Origin: Nocardia asteroides
GTDB lineage: Bacteria; Actinomycetota; Actinomycetes; Mycobacteriales; Mycobacteriaceae
Length of the DNA: 64,000 nucleotides
NCBI GenBank assembly: GCA_019930625.1
Contig: CP082844.1
Span: 1,798,001 to 1,862,000, forward strand
Direction: 5' to 3'
A program made the position numbers and the translations under genes. Below are positions 43,256 to 54,045 of this stretch, one piece after another; position 1 is the stretch's first letter; each line of letters starts with the position of its first letter. The notes below the pieces were generated by a model. That model worked only from the letters and a program-made list of their open reading frames with translations, made no database searches and had not been told where the DNA came from.

Positions 43256-44041
43256 CTACTGGGCGCCCAGCCTCGCGTGCATCTCCCAAACCAAGATTTC
43301 CGAAGGCCTGCGCGCCACCACACGTTGGCCCCCCGACCTGGTCAAACGCACCGCGTCCCCCTCGTAGAGCGGGCCGACACCCTCCATGTCCACCTCCCCG
43401 CGCGCCACGAACAAATGCAAGTACGGCGCATCGGGCAGATCGATCACCTGCTCGCCCGACTCCGCGCCGGCCATCCGCGCCACATGCAGCGCCGAATGGC
43501 TGCTGTTGATGGCGATGGCAGTCCGATCGCGGTACCGGGGCAGTCCCGAGGCGACCGTCACCAGGCCACCGCCTGCCAGTTCGTCATCGATTTCGAGCTG
43601 CTCGTAGCCGGGGGTGAGACCCGGTTCGTCGGGCACGACCCACATCTGCACGAAATGCACGGGCTCGTCGTGTTCGGGGGCTCGGCCGTCCAACCGCCAC
43701 GCGTCGTTCTTCTCCGAATGCAGGATGCCGGTGCCCGCGCTCATACGCTGGGCCAGCCCCGGATAGATGACGCCGCTGTGGCCCAGGGAATCCTGGTGCA
43801 CCAGACTGCCCCCTAGCACCCAGGTGACGATCTCCATGTCCCGATGCGGGTGGGTGTCGAAACCCTGGCCCGGGGAGACGACGTCTTCGTTGTTGACCAG
43901 CAGCAGGCCGTGGTGGGTGTTGTCGGGATCGTAGTGCTCCCCGAAGGAGAACGAATGCTTCGAATCCAGCCAGGAGACCCGCGTCTTCATGCGGTCGCCG
44001 CCACGGTGGACATCGATGTGTGGTGTCGTGAGTGTGGACAT
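43256..44041 (-). CDS. Pirin-family protein (bicupin)
   Basis: 261 residues. The first cupin carries the metal ligands and pirin signature: GFDTHPHRDMEIVTWVLGGSLVHQDSLGHSGVIYPG, then MSAGTGILHSEKND. The second cupin ends with YLHLFVARGEVDMEG...LYEGDAVRLT. Related proteins (YhaK/YhhW) bind a metal and some are quercetin dioxygenases; the physiological role is uncertain. AGGAGG lies 6 nt before ATG 44041. A second ATG at 44044 is only 3 nt from it. Confidence 0.9.
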   Translation of the reverse strand: MSTLTTPHIDVHRGGDRMKTRVSWLDSKHSFSFGEHYDPDNTHHGLLLVNNEDVVSPGQGFDTHPHRDMEIVTWVLGGSLVHQDSLGHSGVIYPGLAQRMSAGTGILHSEKNDAWRLDGRAPEHDEPVHFVQMWVVPDEPGLTPGYEQLEIDDELAGGGLVTVASGLPRYRDRTAIAINSSHSALHVARMAGAESGEQVIDLPDAPYLHLFVARGEVDMEGVGPLYEGDAVRLTRSGGQRVVARRPSEILVWEMHARLGAQ

Positions 44042-44276
44042 CATGGTCCTCCTCTCGGGACCGTGCACCGATCGCCATTCAGGGTAGGAGCACTTCCACC
44101 GCGGTACTCCACATTCCTAGTAAATTGTGCCGCACTCGGCATTTTACGCGAGCGACCGGAAGGTGAACGGGAGGCGAGCAGAACCAACCGGTACGTCGAA
44201 ACGTCGGGCCACCTCGTCGGATATCGCGGTCCGGTCCCGATTGCCAAGCGCCGCAACGCCGCCCGGAGGTAACGAC

Positions 44277-44741
44277 GTGCTCCAGCCCGATGACCTCGCC
44301 CGGATCGAGCGGCAACTCCGCAGCGAAGCGCGTCGCGATGGCATCGCGCATTTCGTGGTAGGCGTCGCCGTGTTCCGCGAAAACCGGCTCCTGGTGGTGC
44401 GCCGAGTCGCGGACGACTATCACGGCGGTATGTACGAACTGCCCGGAGGAGGTGTCGAATCGGGGGAGACATTCGCCGAGTGCGTCGAGCGGGAATTGCT
44501 GGAGGAAACGGGGTTGCGGATGCGCGCCGTCACCGACTTCCTCGACGGATTCGATTACGCGACCCGGACCAAGTCGAAAGTGCGGAAATATTGCTTCGTC
44601 GTGGAGGCGGAGCCAGGCGATGTCGCCCTCGCGCCAGGGGAGCACGACGCGTTCGCGTGGATCGACGCTACCGCGCTCGACGAGCTGCCGATGGCGCCGG
44701 ATATGCGGCGGATGGTGAGCATGCTGGTCGACCGGGTCTGA
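44277..44741 (+). CDS. Nudix hydrolase
   Basis: 154 residues with a full Nudix box, GGGVESGETFAECVERELLEETGL (G-x5-E-x7-RE-L-x-EE-x-G-L). It is preceded by VVGVAVFRENRLLVVRRVADDYHGGMYELPGGG. It should hydrolyse a nucleoside diphosphate linked to another group; the substrate is not evident. GTG at 44277 has CGGAGG 6 nt upstream. The frame extends 150 nt further upstream but without support. Confidence 0.88.
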   Translation: MLQPDDLARIERQLRSEARRDGIAHFVVGVAVFRENRLLVVRRVADDYHGGMYELPGGGVESGETFAECVERELLEETGLRMRAVTDFLDGFDYATRTKSKVRKYCFVVEAEPGDVALAPGEHDAFAWIDATALDELPMAPDMRRMVSMLVDRV

Positions 44742-44814
44742 CTCGCGCGCCGCGTCCTTCGCGCCCGACGCGCGAGCGTGCGGCGACGTCGGCGAACGCA
44801 GTACGCTCGCGGAC

Positions 44815-46161
44815 GTGTCGACTGGTCCCGCCGAAGGCCTCACTCCCGCGGAGCAACGGCCGGGTGGACTGCGCGCCACACTTCGGGCAAGCCCGGGCGT
44901 GTCGCGGCTGGCCGTTGTGCGTTTCGCCGGGCAGTTCGGCGACGGGATGTTCCAGGCGGCGCTGTCGGGCGCGATCCTGTTCAATCCGGAGCGGCAGACC
45001 GATCCGACGGCCATCGCGGCGGGCTTCGCGGTACTTCTGCTGCCGTATTCGCTGATCGGCCCGTACGCGGGCGCGCTGCTGGATCGTTGGGACCGGCGCA
45101 CCGTGCTGCTGGTGGCCAACGTACTGCGCGCCGTTCTGATCGCGCTGGTGAGCGCGGGCCTGCTGGCCGGGGTCGGCGAGACGCCGCTGCTGCTGGCTTT
45201 GGCTGTGGTCGGCGTCAGCCGTTTCGTCCTGGCGGGGGTCTCGGCGGCGCTGCCGCGGATACTGCCGCAGGAGTGGCTGGTGCCGATGAACTCGGTGCTG
45301 GCCACGGTCGCGTCCGGATGCGCCGGATTGGGCGCGGCCGTGGCGGTGGGAATCATCGGGCTGATCGGGGCGGGAGACTGGGCCTCGGCGGTCGCGGTCA
45401 CCATCAGCGGCGCCGGGTCGGTGCTCGGTGCGGCCTTGGCGGCGGGGTTCCGGCCGCGGGCGCTCGGTCCCGCGCCGGACGCGGCGAAGGGTGACAACAC
45501 CGTGCACGCGATCGCCACCGGTCTGCGTACCGGCGCGACGGCGGTGTGGGAGTCCAGAGCGGTCACGACCGCGATGCTGGGCATCGGCACGCATCGGATC
45601 GTCTTCGGCGTCAATACGCTGATCATGGTGCTGGTGTTACGCCAGACTCCGATCGACGGCTCCGGACTCAGCGGGGGCTTGGTCGGCTTCGGCGTCGCGA
45701 TCGCCGCCACCGCGGCGGGCATGCTGGTGGCCGCCGGCGTCGCGCCACTGCTCATCCCCCGGCTGGGACGGGCGCGCACCGTGGTCGTCGGCCTGATCAC
45801 CGCGATGCTGGTGCAACTGACGCTGGTCACGCCGATCGCGTTCGCAGACTCGGGCGCCGCGGTGGAGCGTGCGCACCAACTTCTCCTGGCCGGCGCCTTC
45901 CTCCTCGGACTCGCCGGACAGACGATCAAGCTGACCGGTGACGCGACCATGCAGATCGATATCGACGACGCCCGCCGCGGTCAGGTGTTCGCGCTGCAGG
46001 ACACCGTCTTCAACGTCGCGTTCGTGCTGGCGATCGCGGCCGCGGCCCTGATCGTTCCGGCCGACGGCCGATCGGCGGGGGTGGTGCTGGCCGGCGCCGC
46101 GATCTACGCCGCGGGCATCGTGGCCATCGCGTTGAACACGCGACGCGGCGCGGTCAGCTGA
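44815..46161 (+). CDS. MFS transporter
   Basis: 448 residues, about 12 membrane helices. The N-terminal half has VVRFAGQFGDGMFQAALSGAILFNPE and the motif A-like YAGALLDRWDRRTVLLVANVLRAVLIAL, similar to EntS/MFS_3-type exporters. The C-terminal half includes QTIKLTGDATMQIDIDDARRGQVFALQDTVFNVAFVLAIA. The substrate is unknown. The GTG at 44815 has no Shine-Dalgarno; TACGCT at 44802-44807 is 7 nt upstream, so it is probably leaderless. Its end overlaps the next, convergent gene by 8 nt. Confidence 0.86.
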   Translation: MSTGPAEGLTPAEQRPGGLRATLRASPGVSRLAVVRFAGQFGDGMFQAALSGAILFNPERQTDPTAIAAGFAVLLLPYSLIGPYAGALLDRWDRRTVLLVANVLRAVLIALVSAGLLAGVGETPLLLALAVVGVSRFVLAGVSAALPRILPQEWLVPMNSVLATVASGCAGLGAAVAVGIIGLIGAGDWASAVAVTISGAGSVLGAALAAGFRPRALGPAPDAAKGDNTVHAIATGLRTGATAVWESRAVTTAMLGIGTHRIVFGVNTLIMVLVLRQTPIDGSGLSGGLVGFGVAIAATAAGMLVAAGVAPLLIPRLGRARTVVVGLITAMLVQLTLVTPIAFADSGAAVERAHQLLLAGAFLLGLAGQTIKLTGDATMQIDIDDARRGQVFALQDTVFNVAFVLAIAAAALIVPADGRSAGVVLAGAAIYAAGIVAIALNTRRGAVS

Positions 46162-46639
46162 AAGACGGTTCGTCGCCGGATTTTCGCTCGTCTTCGCGGC
46201 TCAGCCAGTGCGCGAGGTGCTCGGGCAGCGCGTCTGGCACCGCGCCGCCGGGCCGTGCGGCCGCACGATCGGAATCCGGTAGTCGAGTGTCGCCGAGCAG
46301 ACGATCCGGCACGTCCGCGTCGGTGCGGACGATCCAGTCGAGCGGCTCGCTGTCCGCATCGCCGGGCAGACCCGTGATCTCGTGGTTCCACGTGCCGAGG
46401 CCGGTGGGATCGGTGAAGAAATGGTCGAGCACACCGTCGTCGTCGAGATCCAGCGCCGCGATGTCGGCGCGGCCCGAGCCTGCCGTGTCCCACAGCGCGT
46501 CGTCGGCGATGCCGTCGCCGTCGAAATCCAGCCGCACCGCGTCGGCCGCGCCCGTATTGCCGAGTTCCAGATCGGCCTCGCTGGTCCAGACGTGCACGGG
46601 TCCGTCACCGGTACCGAACACGTACTCGATCTCGTTCAT
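46154..46639 (-). CDS. Acidic protein with calcium-loop-like repeats (DUF6802-like)
   Basis: 161 residues. Repeated Asp-rich loops (VRLDFDGDGIADDALWDTAGSGRADIAALDLDDDGVLDHFF) resemble dockerin/EF-hand-type D-x-D-x-D-G calcium loops; a TWNHEI segment follows. The rest is acidic and low complexity. The pattern matches small actinobacterial proteins that I recall as DUF6802 and that are often mis-annotated as pullulanase; this is from memory. No signal peptide or clear Shine-Dalgarno is visible. Confidence 0.65.
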   Translation of the reverse strand: MNEIEYVFGTGDGPVHVWTSEADLELGNTGAADAVRLDFDGDGIADDALWDTAGSGRADIAALDLDDDGVLDHFFTDPTGLGTWNHEITGLPGDADSEPLDWIVRTDADVPDRLLGDTRLPDSDRAAARPGGAVPDALPEHLAHWLSREDERKSGDEPSFS

Positions 46640-46769
46640 ATGTCTTTGGACGCGCCCGCCGCGACGCCGGTTCCATCACGTGGGCTTTTTCGATTCGCCG
46701 TCCCCCGTTCGCGGGCCTTGTTCCGGTAAGTTGACCTGTCAGCGGCCGACCGACAGGAGTCCACACGAC

Positions 46770-46862
46770 ATGGGTTTTCCGGTGCACGACCCCGACGCGG
46801 TACGACAACTGCTGGGCGCGTGGAAGACTCGGTCCGCCACCGGGCGTCCGACCACCGGATAG
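46770..46862 (+). CDS. Possible 30-residue peptide upstream of the DUF4185 gene
   Basis: ATG at 46770 has AGGAG about 10 nt upstream and runs 30 codons (MGFPVHDPDAVRQLLGAWKT...) to TAG at 46860, 19 nt before the DUF4185 start. The composition is soluble and partly helical. It could be a leader peptide or chance. Confidence 0.3.
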   Translation: MGFPVHDPDAVRQLLGAWKTRSATGRPTTG

Positions 46863-46881
46863 CCGCGGCCGGGCGGACCTG

Positions 46882-48561
46882 ATGCGCGAATCCGGAATCA
46901 AATCCCCCTGTGCACCGGCCCTGTTCGGCGCACTGCTCGTCGGCGCCCTCACCGTGCCGATGCCCGCCGCGCAGGCCGCACCGTTCCCCTGGGCGCCCCC
47001 GCCGGTGAACAGCTGCGGCGAGATCGGATTCGACCCGCTCAACCGCGAGCCGGATCCCGCGCAACCCCCGCCGCCGCCGCTGCCCCCGCAGATCAACATC
47101 CCGGTGCCGATTCCGGAACTCACGCCGGTTCCCGTGCCCGATCCGCCGCAGGACAACACACGGATCGTGCCCGACCCGTTGCCCGCGAATCCGTGCGACA
47201 ACCCGTGCCCGGACATCAGGGACAACCCGAAGCACCCCGAGCCGGATCCCGATCCGAGCCCGACGCCCGAGACCGGGGCCGACGAGGGGACCGGTTCGAG
47301 TTCCGGCTCCTCCGGCTCCGCGTCGGGATCCGGTTCGGGCAGTGGTCCAGGCACCGGTTCCAGCTCGGGTTCCGGCGAGCCGGTCAAACTGCCGCGCATC
47401 GAATTCGAGCCGGAGGTCGAGCCGATCCCGGTCCCGGTGCCCGGCGGTCCCGGCGAGGAGCCCCAGCCCGCTCCACCGCATGTGGTGCATCCGACCGAAC
47501 CGGGCCCGCTCGCGGCCCCGGTGGCCGCGCCGATGGTCGAGTCGGTGCGGCTGGTCGAGCAGGTGACCGGGCACGGCTCGCAGAACCGCACCGACATGCG
47601 CTGGCAGGTCGACGGAACCGACCTGGGGCTGATGTGGGAGACGGAACCCGGCGAGGTCGCCGTGGTCTTCGGCGACACCTTCGGTAAAGGCTGGGGCGGT
47701 GGCGGCGCGGGCAACGACGACCAGGACTGGCGCAGCAACGTCATCGGTTTCAGCACCGACAGCGATCTGTCCGACGGCTTGACGCTCGATACCTTCGCGC
47801 AGGACAGCCGGTGCCACGCCGCGGAGATCCTGGGCAGCCGCAAGATCAAGAACTGGGAGACCACCACCATCCCCACCTCCGGTTTCGCCGTCGGGAACCG
47901 GCAGTACCTCAGCTACATGTCGGTGAACAGGTGGAGCCGCATCCCCGGCCTGTGGTGGACCAACTACGGCGGCATCGCCTACTCCGACGATCGTGGGCGC
48001 ACCTGGAAGAAAGACCAGCATGCCAAGTGGGAGAACTTCTTCGGTCTGGGCAGGTTCCAGGTCGCGGCGATGGTGCCTCACGGCGAGCACGTCTACATGT
48101 TCGGCACGCCCAACGGACGCATCGGCGTGATCGGCTTGGCCCGCGTGCCCAAGCGCCACATCCTGAACAAGTCCGCCTATCAGTACTGGGTAGGTGGCAG
48201 TTGGGCTCCCGCCGCCGAGAACCAGGCCACCCCATTGGTGCTCGGCATGGCCAGTGAGCTGTCGGTGCGCTACGACCAGGAGACCGAGCAGTGGCAGATG
48301 GTCTACCTGGATTCGGCGCGGGGCGCGATCGTTCTGCGTACCGCGGCAAGCCCGCAGGGGGCCTGGACGGACGCGATCGCGCTGGTGTCCACCGCCGACT
48401 ATCCGAAGTCCTACGGCGGGTTCATCCATCCGTGGTCGACCAGCGAGGACCTGTACTTTCTCCTCTCGGAGTGGGACAGCTACAACGTATATCTCATGCA
48501 CGCCCGGCTGAATCCGAGCGCGAGCCGGATTCAGCCGGCACGCTCGAACCGCACGGGCTGA
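46882..48561 (+). CDS. Secreted DUF4185 protein, possible endo-D-arabinofuranase (GH183-like)
   Basis: 559 residues. A signal peptide (PALFGALLVGALTVPMPAAQAAP) precedes a Pro-rich segment (about 35-130) and a Ser/Gly linker (GSSSGSSGSASGSGSGSGPG). The DUF4185 catalytic-like domain covers about 215-555: VAVVFGDTFGKGWGG, WRSNVIGFSTDSDLSDGLTL, SYMSVNRWSRIPGLWWTNYGGIAYSDDRGRTWKK, YGGFIHPWS. DUF4185 members from Actinobacteria have been described as endo-acting D-arabinan hydrolases, which would fit remodelling of the cell's own arabinogalactan; for this protein that is inference. Its 3' end overlaps pxpC by 31 nt. Confidence 0.82.
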   Translation: MRESGIKSPCAPALFGALLVGALTVPMPAAQAAPFPWAPPPVNSCGEIGFDPLNREPDPAQPPPPPLPPQINIPVPIPELTPVPVPDPPQDNTRIVPDPLPANPCDNPCPDIRDNPKHPEPDPDPSPTPETGADEGTGSSSGSSGSASGSGSGSGPGTGSSSGSGEPVKLPRIEFEPEVEPIPVPVPGGPGEEPQPAPPHVVHPTEPGPLAAPVAAPMVESVRLVEQVTGHGSQNRTDMRWQVDGTDLGLMWETEPGEVAVVFGDTFGKGWGGGGAGNDDQDWRSNVIGFSTDSDLSDGLTLDTFAQDSRCHAAEILGSRKIKNWETTTIPTSGFAVGNRQYLSYMSVNRWSRIPGLWWTNYGGIAYSDDRGRTWKKDQHAKWENFFGLGRFQVAAMVPHGEHVYMFGTPNGRIGVIGLARVPKRHILNKSAYQYWVGGSWAPAAENQATPLVLGMASELSVRYDQETEQWQMVYLDSARGAIVLRTAASPQGAWTDAIALVSTADYPKSYGGFIHPWSTSEDLYFLLSEWDSYNVYLMHARLNPSASRIQPARSNRTG

Positions 48562-49388
48562 CCCGGGCGCGCCTGCGCGACCGCGTCCACGTCGGCGTCG
48601 ACGACCACCGCGATCACCGGATACCCGCCCGTGACCGGATGATCGGCGAGGAAGACGACCGGCTGTCCGCTCGGCGGCACCTGGATCGAGCCGAGGGCCA
48701 TGCCTTCGGTCGGCAGTTCACGAGTGACAGCGCGGGTCAGCGGCTGCCCGGCCCGGCGATCCAACCGTGCGCCGACCCGGTCGGTATCGGCGGAGACCTC
48801 CCATTCGCCGTGGAACAAGGCGGTGGCGTCGGTGAACCAATCGTCGCGCGGACCGAGTACGGCGCGCACGGTGAGGACGTCAGCGGGCAAATCGGCGACA
48901 GGGGCGAGGTCCACCACCGGAATGGTGCGCGGAGAAGGCCCGACCGGCAGACGATCGCCCTTCGCCAAAGGCTCCGGCCCCAGTCCGGCCAGGGTGTCGC
49001 GGCTGCGAGACCCGAGCGTCTTCGGCACATCGATGCCGCCACGCACCGCGATGTAGCTACGCAGTCCGGTGGACGCGTAACCGAGCCGCAGCGCCTGCCC
49101 CGGCTCGAGTTCCAGCACGCTCGCGTGGCCGACGGGCCTGCCGTCGACGGTAGCGGGCGCGGGCGCGCCGGTGACGGCCAACATGACGTGCTCCTCGGCG
49201 TGCAGGGCGAGCCCGCCGAGCAGCACCTCGATGACCGCGTGACCCTCCGGATTGCCGACCAGCCGATTGGCCAACCGCAACGACCCGCGATCGGCCGCCC
49301 CAGCGGGACCGACACCGGAATCGAACCAGCCCGGCCGCCCGAGATCCTGGATGGTCGCGAGCGGCCCCACTTGCTCGACGACGATCAT
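48531..49388 (-). CDS. pxpC: 5-oxoprolinase subunit PxpC (biotin-dependent carboxyltransferase-like)
   Basis: 285 residues of the KipA/PxpC fold: VGPLATIQDLGRPGWFDSGVGPAGAADRGSLRLANRLVGNPEGHAVIEVLLGG at the start and GMALGSIQVPPSGQPVVFLADHPVTGGYPVIAVV near the end. With PxpA and PxpB it hydrolyses 5-oxoproline to glutamate using ATP. ATG at 49388 overlaps the pxpB stop (ATGA). Confidence 0.93.
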   Translation of the reverse strand: MIVVEQVGPLATIQDLGRPGWFDSGVGPAGAADRGSLRLANRLVGNPEGHAVIEVLLGGLALHAEEHVMLAVTGAPAPATVDGRPVGHASVLELEPGQALRLGYASTGLRSYIAVRGGIDVPKTLGSRSRDTLAGLGPEPLAKGDRLPVGPSPRTIPVVDLAPVADLPADVLTVRAVLGPRDDWFTDATALFHGEWEVSADTDRVGARLDRRAGQPLTRAVTRELPTEGMALGSIQVPPSGQPVVFLADHPVTGGYPVIAVVVDADVDAVAQARPGQPVRFERAG

Positions 49389-50092
49389 CCGCCACCCCCC
49401 GCGTCGACGAACCGGACCGTGACGCCCGCGCGAATCAACGCGGGCGGATCGCGCTCGGCATCCCACATCCTGAGGTCGGTGGTCCCGATCAGCTGCCATC
49501 CGCCGGGTGTGCTGCGTGGATACACGGCGCTGTATCCACCGGCGAGTGCTACCGCACCCGCCGGAATCGACGTACGCGCCTGGGCTCTGCGCGGAACCGA
49601 CAGCCTGCCGTCGGGCGATTCCAGGTAGCCGAAGCCCGGCGCGAATCCGACGAAAGCACACCGCCACACCGTGCCGGTGTGCGCGGCCACCACTTCCGCG
49701 GTCGTGAGTTCCAATGCCCGGGCGACGTCATCGAGGTCGGCGCCGTCGTAGCGCACCGGAATCGACACCGGGTCGGCACCGAATGCCAGATCCGGCAATG
49801 TTCCACGGGAAACACCGGGCGACTGCTCGGCGTGGAGCGCGACCAGCAGCGTTGTCAACACCCTGCGGACGGCTTCGGCGTCACGGGGTGAATCGAGCGT
49901 GAGCAGTACCGTTTCCGCGGCGGGGAGCAGGTCCTGCACGCCGGGCACCGGGCGGTCCCGCAGCGCGGTGACGAGTGCCGCGACCACCTCGCGCCGCTGC
50001 GGCGTGATCAGCAGCGCCCGATCACCCGCCGCGCGGATCGCGTCCTCCGCCGCCTTCCGCTCCGCGTGGGTTCCCGCGCCCTTCGTCGTCAT
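49385..50092 (-). CDS. pxpB: 5-oxoprolinase subunit PxpB
   Basis: 235 residues, KipI/PxpB type: IPVRYDGADLDDVARALELTTAEVVAAHTGTVWRCAFVGFAPGFGYLESPDGRLSVPRRAQARTSIPAGAVALAGGYSAVYPRSTPGGWQLIG. The N-terminal part (about 1-30) is less conserved. It lies 9 nt after pxpA and overlaps pxpC by 4 nt. Confidence 0.93.
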   Translation of the reverse strand: MTTKGAGTHAERKAAEDAIRAAGDRALLITPQRREVVAALVTALRDRPVPGVQDLLPAAETVLLTLDSPRDAEAVRRVLTTLLVALHAEQSPGVSRGTLPDLAFGADPVSIPVRYDGADLDDVARALELTTAEVVAAHTGTVWRCAFVGFAPGFGYLESPDGRLSVPRRAQARTSIPAGAVALAGGYSAVYPRSTPGGWQLIGTTDLRMWDAERDPPALIRAGVTVRFVDAGGGG

Positions 50093-50101
50093 ATCCAGGC
50101 C

Positions 50102-50857
50102 TCAGCCGAACGGCTCCACTGGCACGCCGACCTCGTCCAGCGCGGTGCGGATGTGCCGCGCCATCTCCACCGCGGCGGGCGAATCACCGTGCACGCAGAT
50201 GCTCGCGGCACGCACCGCGACCTCCCTGGAGCCATCGGCCGTCCGCACGGCGCCGGACTTGGCGATCGAGACCGCCTGGGCGACGGCCTCCCGCGGACCC
50301 AACACCGCCCCGGCCGCACCGCGTGCGGCCAGCGAGCCATCGGGCGTGTAGGCCCGGTCGGCGAAACCTTCGCCGACGAATCGCACTCCGGCTGCCTGGG
50401 CCGCCGACTCCAACTGGGTGCCCGCCGGGCCCAGCAGGGCCAGCCGCGGGTCGTACTCCGCGATCGCGGCCAGCACCGCGTCGGCCAGCTGCCGATCTCG
50501 CGCGGCCGAGTGATAGAGCGCCCCATGCGGTTTCACGTAGCGGACCCGGTCGCCCGCGGCCTTCGCGAAAGCGTCCAGGCCGCCGATCTGATACAGCACC
50601 TCGTCGCGCAGCTCACCGGGCGCGACCGCGATCTCTCGCCGCCCGAAACCGGCCAGGTCGCGATAACCGACGTGGGCGCCGATCCGAACACCCTTCTCGA
50701 CCGCGAGAGCGCAGGTCCTGCGCATGATCGCAGGGTCGCCCGCGTGGAATCCGCAGGCGATGTTCGCACTGGTGACGATGTCGAGCATGGCGGCGTCGTC
50801 GCCCATCGTCCACGGACCGAAGCCCTCGCCGAGATCACTGTTCAGGTCCAGCGCCAT
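50102..50857 (-). CDS. pxpA: 5-oxoprolinase subunit PxpA (LamB/YcsF family)
   Basis: 251 residues with the family start LDLNSDLGEGFGPW, the IACGFHAGDPAIMRRTCALAVEKGVRIGAHVGYRDLAGFGRREI core and RYVKPHGALYH. It is the first gene of pxpABC. ATG at 50857 has GGGAGGAC upstream. The operon is divergent from the gene at 51000. Confidence 0.95.
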   Translation of the reverse strand: MALDLNSDLGEGFGPWTMGDDAAMLDIVTSANIACGFHAGDPAIMRRTCALAVEKGVRIGAHVGYRDLAGFGRREIAVAPGELRDEVLYQIGGLDAFAKAAGDRVRYVKPHGALYHSAARDRQLADAVLAAIAEYDPRLALLGPAGTQLESAAQAAGVRFVGEGFADRAYTPDGSLAARGAAGAVLGPREAVAQAVSIAKSGAVRTADGSREVAVRAASICVHGDSPAAVEMARHIRTALDEVGVPVEPFG

Positions 50858-50999
50858 GTGCGTCCTCCCAGCAGTGTGTCGCAGGCGGCCTTCCGATTCT
50901 CGTGCCCGAGCGTGGCCCTCGGCAAGGACGTCCGGTCCGCGCGAGGTGGATCACAACGCGCGGGTCCGGACCGCCGCGCCAAGTACGCTCAGTCCAATC

Positions 51000-51815
51000 A
51001 TGGCCACGTATTTCGATCCGAAGTCCTGGTCGCCCATGCGGGCCGTCGACCTCGGAAAGCGCCTGTTCGATCAATCCTGGCTGGAGCAGTGGGTCGCGCT
51101 CAGCACCGCCTGGGTGGATCCGGTCGCCGACCTCGGCGCGGGCACCGTCACGGCGCTGCTGCCGGACGTGCTGATGACCATGCTCAGCGAGGGCATCCTG
51201 AGCCGGTTCGGCGGGCAGGAGGTCAGCGCGACCCTGCTGGGTCACGATCTGCACGCCACCTTGCAAGTGCTGAAGGTGCGTCGCCGCGGCGCGCACTTCC
51301 AGACCAAGACGGTGCTGTCGCGGCTGCGCTGGGACGATCACCCGATCGAGGCCGTGACCGTCATCGCACACGGCGTCCGCCTGATTCCGGGCGTGCCGAC
51401 AAAGATCCGTACCGCCCGGCTCGACCTCGACGGCACCGTCACCACCGCGGCGCTGGTCGGATGGCTCAACACCCAGCCACTGGACTGGGCCCTGGACGTG
51501 CACCCGAGCGGACTGATCCGAGCCCGGCACCGCCGACGGCTGCTGACCGCCCTGGTGGACGCGTCGATCAGGGACAACCGACTGGCCATCGACGTACGCG
51601 CTGCGAGCTGGTTCGGCGTCCGGATACCGCGACGGATGATCGACGTTCCCGCCGTTCCGCTCGAGCACCTGCCCAAGGACGCGCGGATCGCGCGTGCCGA
51701 TCGGGAGGGCGACCTGATCCGTTTCCGCGTCGAACTGCCGGAGATCACCGGGTCGTTCGACCTGGCCCAGATGCGCTCGGCGATCTTGGCGGGTACCACC
51801 CTGATCGTGTTCTGA
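51000..51815 (+). CDS. Actinobacterial hypothetical protein, LmeA/DUF2993-like
   Basis: 271 residues without signal peptide or membrane helix. The repeated beta pattern (VTVIAHGVRLIPGVPTKIRTARLDLDGTVTTAALVGWLNTQPLDWALDVHPSGLIRARHRRRLLTALVDASIRDNRLAIDVRAASWFGVRIP) resembles DUF2993/LmeA phospholipid-binding proteins. That is a pattern judgment, and export would have to be unconventional. TACGCT at 50984-50989 lies 10 nt before the ATG and no Shine-Dalgarno is visible. Convergent with pcnA, 5 nt between stops. Confidence 0.65.
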   Translation: MATYFDPKSWSPMRAVDLGKRLFDQSWLEQWVALSTAWVDPVADLGAGTVTALLPDVLMTMLSEGILSRFGGQEVSATLLGHDLHATLQVLKVRRRGAHFQTKTVLSRLRWDDHPIEAVTVIAHGVRLIPGVPTKIRTARLDLDGTVTTAALVGWLNTQPLDWALDVHPSGLIRARHRRRLLTALVDASIRDNRLAIDVRAASWFGVRIPRRMIDVPAVPLEHLPKDARIARADREGDLIRFRVELPEITGSFDLAQMRSAILAGTTLIVF

Positions 51816-51820
51816 CCCGA

Positions 51821-53281
<1,461 letters not shown>

Positions 53282-53508
53282 GAATGAGCAGCTTACCGAG
53301 CCGCGCGAACGGATATCGCGCCGCAGGCCCACGCAGCAGCCCAGATATATAAGGACACCGGCATCTACCCAGCCAGCAGCCTCCGCACACCCAGGGAGTC
53401 ACCTGCCCGCCATTCCGCGCTTCACGCGATCCACCGCAGCCCGCAGTGCTGAAGACCACAACACGCCGCGACGCAGGCGGGACAAATTCAACACAGTAGG
53501 ATTGCCAG

Positions 53509-54045
53509 GTGTCTCCGGCCGATCGTGCGAACAGTCGACGCCGCCAGCCTCGGCGCCGCGGTTCGGCCGCCAATGCCGCGAAGCCACGGATGCGCACGGT
53601 CCGGGAGACCTCGGCGGGCGGGCTGGTCGTCGACGGCTTGGACGGTCCTCGGGAATCACGCAGCGCCGCGCTCATCGGACGCACCGATCGCCGCGGGCGG
53701 TTACTGTGGTCGCTGCCGAAAGGACATATCGAAGAAGGTGAGACCGCCGAGCAGACCGCGATCCGCGAGGTCGCCGAGGAGACCGGCATCAACGGCGTGG
53801 TGGTCGCCGAACTCGGCAGCATCGATTACTGGTTCGTGACCGACGGTCGGCGGGTACACAAAACGGTGCATCATTATCTGCTGCGTTCGGTCGGTGGCGA
53901 ACTGTCCGACGCCGACGTGGAAGTGACCCAGGTCGCCTGGGTTCCCTTGACTGAACTGGATTCTCGGCTGGCCTATGCCGACGAGCGGCGGCTTGCGGAG
54001 ATGGCGAACAAGCTGATCGACCGGATGGAGACCGGCAAGCGATGA
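53509..54045 (+). CDS. Nudix hydrolase (Rv3908/MutT4-like)
   Basis: 178 residues. A basic N-terminal extension ([23 protein letters not shown]) precedes the Nudix domain with [26 protein letters not shown]. The family prefers dinucleoside polyphosphates or oxidised nucleotides; the substrate here is unknown. It is divergent from pcnA and overlaps the next gene by 4 nt (ATGA). GTG at 53509 has TAGGAT 6 nt upstream and no clear Shine-Dalgarno, consistent with a leaderless start. Confidence 0.88.
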   Translation: MSPADRANSRRRQPRRRGSAANAAKPRMRTVRETSAGGLVVDGLDGPRESRSAALIGRTDRRGRLLWSLPKGHIEEGETAEQTAIREVAEETGINGVVVAELGSIDYWFVTDGRRVHKTVHHYLLRSVGGELSDADVEVTQVAWVPLTELDSRLAYADERRLAEMANKLIDRMETGKR

